Source: Antedon mediterranea
Lineage: Eukaryota; Echinodermata; Crinoidea; Comatulida; Antedonidae
Assembly (NCBI RefSeq): GCF_964355755.1
Contig: NC_092678.1
Coordinates: 20,554,922 to 20,618,921, forward strand
DNA: 64,000 nucleotides
Direction of reading: 5' to 3'
The first letter of the stretch is position 1; every line of letters begins with the position of its first letter. Of the stretch, positions 59,722-64,000 are shown piece after piece. The notes under the pieces were generated by a model. The model made no database searches. It saw only the letters and a list, made by a program, of their open reading frames with translations, and was not told the origin of the DNA. The position numbers were made by a program, and so were the translations under genes.

Positions 59722-62150
59722 CAATATATATAACAATACCATGAAAGCCCCAGTGGTTAGGGCAACTGCATATCAAGCAGACGGTCCGAGTTCGAGTCTT
59801 GGTTGGGGCGACTTTTTCTCATTCTCACAGATTTCCTCATCTTTATCGTTTCAAATTAATTAATTAAATTTCAGTATATCACCGGGCGGTTTAGAATTAA
59901 TGTTCTTTGCCTGTTGTGTTTATATATATATATATTAATGGTTAGGACATCTGCATATCAAGCAGGCGGTCCGAGTTCGAGTCTCGGTTGGGGCGACTTT
60001 TTCTCATTCTCACAGATTTCCTCATCTTTATCGTTTCAAATTAATTTATTAAATGTCAGTATATCACCGGGCGGTTTAGAATTAATGTTCTTTGCCTGTT
60101 GTGTTTATATATATACATGTATATATATAAATGCTTGCACTAATGAAGGGCTACTGTTGTCCGAAAGCTCTGCTAACTTTTCTGGTTGTTTTACTTATCG
60201 TATTGATTTAGCTTTTCGCTTTTTTTTTTGTATCTCCATTGAGATCCAGTCACTGATACCCACATCATTGTCATTTTTTCAGTAATTTGCATTTGGATTT
60301 ATATATAAATGCTTATAAGTACTGTATGTACGTTGTAGACATGTATAAGAAACGAAAGCAATCAAGCGAAAGCAAGCAGCATTTATTGTAACAACATCCT
60401 ATTATTATCATCCAAACATGACGTAGACAATTTAGGGAATAAACATTAATACTATGATATGTATAACGTAGGCGTAAATTATATTAGTCCTGTGTTAAAC
60501 ATTCTATTAACCTTAATTCAGTATTCACCTGTTGAACATACATAATAAAAACCGTTCATCTAGAAACTCTGTGACTAGTAAAGCTATGTGACTATTAAAA
60601 CTAGTAAAACTCTGTGACTAGTAAAACTATGTGGCTATTAAAACTAGTAAAACTCCGTGACTAGTAAAACTATGTGACTAGTAAAACTATTAAAACTATG
60701 TGACTAGTAAAACTATGTGACTATTAAAACTAGTTAAACTCTGTGACTAGTAAAACTATGTGACTATTAAAACTAGTAAAACAATGTGACTAGTAAATCT
60801 ATGTGACTATAAAAACTAGTAAAACTATGTGAATAGTAAAACTATGTGACTATAAAAACTAGTAAAACTCTGTGACTAGGTAAACTAATACAATTATTCG
60901 ATTAGTAAAACTAGTAAAAGTATGTGACTAGGTAAACTATAAGTAACAATATATAACCTAGATGGTACACTCGCTTACCATCTAGGTCCTGCCTACAGAT
61001 GCTTCTCGAATACAAAGTAATTTCAGCGTAAAAAACTGACGATTTCACATTTACGTACAGCAGGACTACATTGTCGTTTACAGAAACGAATAGATAGATA
61101 CGATGATTTATGTAGTAAACTAAAATTAACACCCTGGGAATTACTTCCGAAAGAGAAACTTGTCACAAAATGAGTCCACATTTTTTTTATGTTTGAAACA
61201 AATAAACCCAATTTGTGTTTTGTATGTAACATTATGGGATGGAAGAGGATAGGTACAAAGAGAAACAATGTTTAAATATATTCGTATCCACTCAGTAACG
61301 AAATATTTTGTTCATATTTTATATGCCTATAAATAATATACCACTAAATACAGTGCGATTTAATATTTTGTCACTGTCATAGTCGAGTGAAAAAGTAAAG
61401 TACATGTAACGATACACCACTACGACGTTTATATTTTTTGTAATTATTAATTAATACAAACGTTGAGAAGCAACTGTCAGTAAAATAGTGTATTTGTATA
61501 TTATGTGTTTATATCTAACAGTAGGGCCTACCCACACTCATAGTAATAAAGTTTATTTGTATATATGTTTATATTATATCTAACAGTATCCACACTCACA
61601 GTAAAAATTTTGCGATTCAAATGGCGATAGTGGTTAATACGTATTTACAGTATTGTCAAAGTATTGCAATACTAGTCTAAACGTTTAAGTTTATCCTCTA
61701 ATGGCCCATAAATTTACCTACTTGTGTTAAACCAAATAATTTGGAATTTTCCATTCATCGCAAATCAATGCATTTGTATACAAGTTTGTATTAAATCTAT
61801 CAAAATAGTAAATTCGTTTTAATTGTCAATAAATAATTATCTTACTCAATATAATTAGTAAACAGGGTTACATCGGGTAGTTAAAATCAGTACCGAAAGT
61901 ACGAACCAACTTTATATAGCATCGAGTAAACATTCTAGAAGTAATGCGCGATTCACCGAATTTACTGATTATTGAAAAATATTTCATTTTGTATTTCTTA
62001 TAACTAAAATGCATAGTTAAACTTTTGTTCTTTTTCTATTTCTGAGCTGCTTAAAAAACAATCAAATTTATACTACTTACCATTTCTATCAAAAAGGACT
62101 ATCAAACTAGATAGGACAATTACTTTGCCCCAAATCGGCGGATACAACAT
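47968..62150 (-). CDS. Gene B: secreted C-type lectin mosaic protein, paralog of gene A without the propeller (13 exons)
   Basis: Spliced model of 840 residues. The exons are 62081-62150, 56655-56815, 53299-53367, 53045-53159, 52210-52885, 51488-51677, 51028-51232, 50567-50778, 50217-50430, 49502-49696, 48656-48808, 48280-48483 and 47968-48026. The total of 2523 is in frame and phases match at each junction. From exon 2 onward each exon has a gene A counterpart with the same phase. The first exon ends in phase 1 and joins the phase 1 exon shared with gene A exon 6, so the four propeller exons are simply absent. The protein appears secreted. The link between exon 1 and exon 2 spans 5.3 kb and is the least certain part. 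Confidence 0.82.
48280..48483 (-). CDS. Gene B exon 12 (Asp-box segment)
   Basis: 204 bases, phase 1 to 1, with YMRSKDHGATWEFIS. The Asp-box is perfectly conserved with gene A. Donor TCGT|gtgagt. Confidence 0.85.
48656..48808 (-). CDS. Gene B exon 11 (sushi-like segment)
   Basis: 153 bases. Encodes DYYDRGFVITKKLDDP, IFACNPSFGRL and SCYVQDNPPDGSWK, again without a fourth sushi cysteine. Confidence 0.8.
49502..49696 (-). CDS. Gene B exon 10 (Cys-rich linker)
   Basis: 195 bases. Encodes NPVKEPVMRYSKW, QTCACNYDDG and SSQCDCCVVGAHKCENGK. It has two more cysteines than gene A in this segment. Confidence 0.85.
50217..50430 (-). CDS. Gene B exon 9 (C-type lectin domain, second half)
   Basis: 214 bases, phase 0 to 1. 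STDMFMWTDGSSTSYTKW, SVTEDCGAAAF and CTAVLPAICEY. The EPN/QPD sugar triplet is replaced (LPDRPG). Ends PMFDG at donor gtaggt. Confidence 0.9.
50567..50778 (-). CDS. Gene B exon 8 (C-type lectin domain, first half)
   Basis: 212 bases, phase 1 to 0. RPGYTPYKETCYKVFN, AACEADNAQLVMIED and YKYWIGLKDAG. Confidence 0.9.
51028..51232 (-). CDS. Gene B exon 7 (beta-rich region)
   Basis: 205 bases, phase 0 to 1. LGTIQIAAKPTFRVRLGID, then VGVADLLWFS and DLFQFEYTDRPDVEGG. Confidence 0.85.
51488..51677 (-). CDS. Gene B exon 6 (beta-rich region)
   Basis: 190 bases, phase 2 to 0. DDIILLITIWHDDNSTGKAV and MSGPSPVRFD before gtaagt. Confidence 0.85.
52210..52885 (-). CDS. Gene B exon 5 (large beta-sandwich exon)
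   Basis: 676 bases, phase 1 to 2. About 92% of the 199 alignable residues match gene A exon 9. Six bases shorter than gene A near its start (NDAGLVSAEG against TDIFNGLVTAEG). Confidence 0.88.
53045..53159 (-). CDS. Gene B exon 4
   Basis: 115 bases, phase 0 to 1. SGYTVNSTTNSQAELTFDSD and ADIQFVGNINSTVK. Strongly diverged from gene A exon 8 although the exon limits are the same. Confidence 0.85.
53299..53367 (-). CDS. Gene B exon 3 (69-base micro-exon)
   Basis: LDLSSDSFIWTLTGSATIES and three more residues, phase 0 to 0, donor gtaaga. Confidence 0.8.
53531..53883 (+). repeat. 353-bp direct repeat, left copy (LINE target duplication)
   Basis: Matches 56264-56616 at a constant offset of 2733 through its whole length; by eye I saw no differences. 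The two copies flank the LINE exactly, so this is best read as a target-site duplication of unusual length. Confidence 0.9.
53868..55889 (+). CDS. LINE ORF2 fragment: reverse transcriptase, L1/Tx1-like, 5'-truncated
   Basis: A 673-codon frame whose first five codons lie in host sequence. LINE coding begins at about 53884. RT motifs in order: TVDFKKAFDSI (residues 21-31, first catalytic Asp), RGIRQGCPLS (78-87), QLADDTVLYVG (126-136, catalytic Asp pair), KKKTNAFWIG and ILGIYVG. A zinc-binding CDKCGEIENENHLFFSC (near residues 555-571) follows, as in L1/Tx1-clade LINEs. The N-terminal endonuclease, first RT motifs and ORF1 are missing. The frame is otherwise uninterrupted, so the insertion is young. 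It lies antisense in gene B intron 2 and is not expected to be mobile. Confidence 0.92.
   Translation: MNRYYLLYYTECNDIEGAIITVDFKKAFDSISRDFMFNVLEKFNFGMFFCNWVKVLYNNVECVTVNNGWVSNNFKMERGIRQGCPLSALLFILVVEVMASRIRNKDDYKGIKLPNNENNIEARISQLADDTVLYVGNDKSIKSAVSVIERFCEVSGMTLNKKKTNAFWIGKWKNRIDRPLDLNWVKHPIKILGIYVGYNTEECTRKNWDVKLIELEKTLKQWNARNLSIFGRIIILKILALSKLTYAANITDVPKYVYTQVTNLIYNFIWNNKREKIKRKTLIGDVEMGGIKMPDFTLHVNALMCGWLKRIMNDDGAKWKNIPMYYIKKICDVNVLLNMSCYNIIDVNSDKIPLFYKNMIKAYINYNRISKKNPETYNDIMNEQLWGNHYVKLKKKSLFYKHWIDSGIISIKDIVNKNTFLTSNEILVKLQCKTNWLNEYLCIIKAIPIQWKRIIKEVDIFNCDDNDELVGTKYEINTTKLIYSWFVKEYFIIPMSQLKWEEYFNDNNIDWKTSWLRKVCKMKDKKLAQFNYKMLHRILPTNKRLYQWKVKETQTCDKCGEIENENHLFFSCRFIQKYWRKMLSIFVSLNHNNISFKQLILGTGDKLIDYIYTFAAFTIYRIKMLSALNKPVGKSLWNSFKSNMLYNIECETYNNKETSIEKWVALRNKIMII
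53884..56260 (+). mobile_element. 5'-truncated LINE insertion in gene B intron 2
   Basis: Extends from the truncated RT to a poly-A tail at about 56248-56260. The last unique sequence includes a small hairpin, GTGGTGTTTGCGCCAC, which recurs at the 3' end of the other two LINE copies and may be the region recognised by the RT. Flanked by the 353-bp direct repeats. Confidence 0.92.
56264..56616 (+). repeat. 353-bp direct repeat, right copy (LINE target duplication)
   Basis: Second copy, directly after the LINE poly-A tail. Its right edge joins ATGATGATATATATG, the original host sequence before gene B exon 2. Confidence 0.9.
56655..56815 (-). CDS. Gene B exon 2 (start of the region shared with gene A)
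   Basis: 161 bases, phase 1 to 0. Encodes PAEAVEMDASATVEDSTTYY, then GIGDEVKTDF and LTAENME before gtagcg. Homologous to gene A exon 6. Confidence 0.85.
57351..58733 (+). mobile_element. Second LINE copy, decayed, in gene B intron 1
   Basis: Same family as the 54 kb element, starting within the post-RT region (CTTGCACTATCTAAATTAAC). It has an internal stop (GAAGAGTAG), a deletion of about 40 bp near 57770 and a deletion of about 300 bp near 58280 that removes the zinc-binding segment. It ends in the same GCGCCAC hairpin and an A run. AACCAGCAGTA occurs at 57321-57331 and 58734-58744, the likely target duplication, with about 20 bases of filler at the 5' side. Confidence 0.88.
59291..59553. 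mobile_element. MITE in gene B intron 1
   Basis: Inverted ends: AAGGTCTATTTACACTAGGA at the left, TCCTAGTGTAAATGGGCCTT at the right. AT-rich interior. Confidence 0.75.
59638..59720. repeat. (AT)n microsatellite
   Basis: About 80 bp of alternating A and T, next to the SINE pair. Confidence 0.95.
59738..59915 (+). mobile_element. tRNA-related SINE, copy 1
   Basis: tRNA-like head: GCCCCAGTGGTTAGGGCAAC (A box inside), anticodon-like hairpin CTGC/GCAG, and CGAGTTCGAGTCTTGG (B box). Body: TTTTTCTCATTCTCACAGAT, TCATCTTTATCGTTTC, ATATCACCGGGCGGTTTAG. Ends in a TA microsatellite. Confidence 0.8.
59932..60112 (+). mobile_element. tRNA-related SINE, copy 2
   Basis: Tandem second copy, about 95% similar by eye, starting within the tRNA part (ATGGTTAGGACATCTGCATA). 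A 123-codon frame across it is an artefact of the repeat. Confidence 0.8.
60130..60285 (+). other. Hammerhead-like motif in a repeat remnant
   Basis: CTAATGA, a 4-bp stem (GGGC/GTCC), GAAA, and a 3-bp stem AGC/GCT with loop TCT, then A. This matches the layout of the small hammerhead ribozymes in Penelope-like elements and retrozymes. The conserved G of CTGATGA is A and no stem I is evident, so it should be inactive. Possibly the terminus of an old Penelope-like element. Confidence 0.35.
60563..60941. repeat. Minisatellite based on GTGACTAGTAAAACTAT
   Basis: About 380 bp of imperfect tandem units of 17-43 bp (ACTCTGTGACTAGTAAAACT and ATGTGACTATTAAAACTAGT) with higher-order structure. Confidence 0.9.
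60957..60986. repeat. Perfect 11-bp hairpin
   Basis: CCTAGATGGTA, loop CACTCGCT, TACCATCTAGG. Similar in layout to the CTAGAGGG...CCCTCTAG hairpin at 30983-31019. Confidence 0.8.
62081..62150 (-). CDS. Gene B exon 1 (signal peptide)
   Basis: ATG at 62150 encodes MLYPPIWGKVIVLSSLIVLF and ends DRN in phase 1 at donor gtaagt. Hydrophobic core consistent with a signal peptide. Joining to exon 2 gives RNAPAEAVEMDAS in frame. This exon has no sequence similarity to gene A exon 1. Confidence 0.7.
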
Positions 62151-62577
62151 GTTGTGTTTCGGCTCTTTAAACTAACAAAGCCTTATCTTGTCTAACCTTA
62201 CTGCGACTAGTAGAAAGATTGAACATTTCATGCAATGCGGTGCTGTCATGCGTAGTAAGATCTAATTAGTCTTGTCTTCCAGTTGCATTTTGACACGCGC
62301 ACGTTATCGTCAGGTGTTCACGCCATCTACGTCTTGACAGGATTGTTATTTATCAATTTTGTCGAAACGTATTTTAAAAATCAATGTAAACACAGAAACT
62401 AAAATACAATAATAAATTTAAACAAAATAATATTGTATAGCTATGACCGCTTATTTTTTGTGTATCCAGTTCCTTTGTTTGGTCACCTAGGTAGGGGTCC
62501 GGGACCGCGACAGAACGAGAACCAAAGAAATTGCATTTTATTTGTCAGGAACTTGTATGATTTGTTTTTTATTTTAA

Positions 62578-62640
62578 ATGCGCCTTGAGCACTCTCGATT
62601 GGTATGTGCGCTATAAAAATCTTATTATTATTATTATTTA
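62578..62640. mobile_element. LINE/SINE 3' tail
   Basis: GCGCCTTGAGCACTCTCGAT, then GTGCGCTATAAAAATCTTAT and (TTA)n. This is the common 3' end of CR1/L2-type non-LTR elements and their SINEs. No body is recognisable. Confidence 0.5.
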
Positions 62641-62728
62641 CTGTCAGAATGCGAGAGCAAATTTTTTTTTCTTTTAAGTTAAAGTTCAATTTATACAGAA
62701 ATAATAACAATACTTGATACTGATTTGG

Positions 62729-62752
62729 CAATCAATCAATCAATCAATCAAT
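62729..62752. repeat. (AATC)n microsatellite
   Basis: Six perfect tandem tetramers. Confidence 0.9.
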
Positions 62753-62934
62753 TTATATATCTTAAATTGCGCCACACTAATTGCGAATGGTATTTTGGAA
62801 TAAGGCAAAATAAAACTGTAATATTTTTTCGGAGACGAAATCAAATGACCTATTCTCACCATTCAGTTCTTGTTTGATCTTGCTTTCTGAAATAAAAGGA
62901 AAGATTGAATGAACATTCATCATCAACTAGAATA

Positions 62935-63052
62935 TATGCCCATATTTGGACATGATGTCATATCACTACCATATTTAAGCAAATCACTACCATATTTGGG
63001 CACATCACACTTTTTTTGTCGAACTACTTTGATAGTGCAGACTGAGTTTTAG
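62935..63052. mobile_element. MITE M1, copy 8 (opposite orientation)
   Basis: CCATATTTGG units read on the other strand, then ACTTTGATAGTGCAGACTGA. One end is lost. Confidence 0.7.
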
Positions 63053-63121
63053 TGTGTCTTTAGCACGCACATAAATTGTTAAAGAAAAATAACTGCATAA
63101 TTATATGAACAAGTAGGTCTA

Positions 63122-63266
63122 AAGCTCTGTGTACGCTATCAAACTAGTTTGACAAAATAAGTGTGATGTGCTCAAATATGGTAGTAATATGACATCGTCA
63201 TGTCCATATATGGGCATATCACATTTTTTTGTCACATAAAGTTTGATAGTGTAGACAAGGCTTCAG
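63122..63266. mobile_element. MITE M1, copy 9
   Basis: AAGCTCTGTGTACGCTATCA at the left, AGTTTGATAGTGTAGACAAG at the right, with one CAAATATGGTAGTAATATG unit and the TGTCCATATATGGGCA dyad. Confidence 0.85.
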
Positions 63267-63269
63267 GGT

Positions 63270-64000
63270 AATAAATCACAATTTGCAGAGTAAGCAATTG
63301 TGCAGTTTTAAGTCATTCATTTTCTTGGGAAAAAACGAACACAAATAATAATTTCACTTTTAAAAAGATAGAATAAACAGGAAAAATTAACCAAAAACAT
63401 GACTAATTGCCTACGGTAGGTCTATTATAGTTTTGTCAGTTTTTAAGTATTTTTTCACTAATCCAATTGTGGTCACTAATTAGACTTACTTGGCCTGTGT
63501 GACAATTTAAATGGTATATTTAACAAAATTTGTTCCGAAAAACATGTTTTAAAATAAAACAACCCCAATATTTTTACCAAATTGCGTTTATTTAGACCTA
63601 ACAGCCATCCATCCCATCAGAAACAAATTCGGTTTCAGTTTCTTCAGTTCCAATAAGTAATTAGACATTTTTTATACGTAGATAATGATTGTCTCGTTGC
63701 TTTAGTACCTATTTTACAATACACTGTGTTCTTTCTCGTTACTTAGTACAGTAATTAAATTATCCAACTAGTGGCAGTTACCACGGTTACAATTATTCTG
63801 TAAAAGCTTATAAAATGAGCAGATCGATACCTCGGTTTGCTTATTAATGTACATATAATTACCTACACGTTGTGTTAATGTTTTTTCTGGCGTGGTTATT
63901 CACGATAAGGCTATAAAATGTGCCTATGAATTTAATTGAAGTTCGTTCTATAGCGAGTAACACAATGGTTAATCTCCCCATCCCTGTTTACCCTTAAGCT
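63270..64000. other. Non-coding flank
   Basis: Contains a weak third match to repeat R1 near 63370-63540 (GTGTGACAATTTAAATGGTA). No exon is recognised to the window end. Confidence 0.4.

Noticed and set aside
59914-60285. 123-codon plus-strand frame
   Set aside because: It runs through a SINE copy and the hammerhead-like repeat, with no domain or splice support.
60911-61268. Possible coding remnant near 61 kb (plus strand reads LHCRLQKRIDRYDDLCSKLK)
   Set aside because: A faint resemblance to a translation near 16.9-17.0 kb hints at an old transposon, but stops interrupt both and no family could be named.

Overview
This is a window of animal nuclear DNA: AT-rich, intron-rich and full of repeats. 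There is no bacterial-style gene packing. An echinoderm or related deuterostome is the best guess. The reasons are secreted mosaic proteins with C-type lectin and LDL-receptor modules, an L1/Tx1-like LINE, tRNA-derived SINEs, many small inverted-repeat elements and an excess of the hexamer AGGCCT. I cannot place it to class.

The main content is a tandem pair of paralogous multi-exon genes, both on the minus strand, rebuilt here from splice signals and reading phase. Gene A runs from a start codon at 41481 to a stop at 18385 (17 exons, 3288 coding bases, 1095 residues). Gene B runs from 62150 to 47968 (13 exons, 2523 coding bases, 840 residues). Every junction keeps frame. Both encode a signal peptide, a long beta-rich extracellular region, a C-type lectin-like domain, a Cys-rich linker, a sushi-like segment, a segment with an Asp-box motif, and a tail ending in two cysteines. 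Gene A also has four exons coding an LDL-receptor class B (YWTD) beta-propeller between the signal peptide and the rest. Gene B has no such exons.

Layout: 1-17.7 kb has no supported gene and holds MITE copies, minisatellites, a SINE and a LINE remnant. 17.7-41.5 kb is gene A; its introns carry a 1.1 kb foldback element, a 4.5 kb Helitron-like tandem array, several MITEs and an inverted repeat pair around exon 4. 41.7-46.5 kb lies between the genes and contains a near-perfect palindrome with two tRNA-like genes, a 1.7 kb foldback element, tandem duplications and a 14-bp satellite. 46.5-62.15 kb is gene B; its introns carry a 5'-truncated LINE flanked by an unusually long (353 bp) direct repeat, a second decayed LINE and a pair of SINEs. 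62.2-64 kb is flanking DNA with MITEs.

The two proteins look secreted (signal peptide, no membrane anchor seen) and probably bind extracellular ligands. Their function is not known from sequence. Exon-by-exon divergence between the paralogs is very uneven. All coordinates come from reading by eye; repeat boundaries are approximate.
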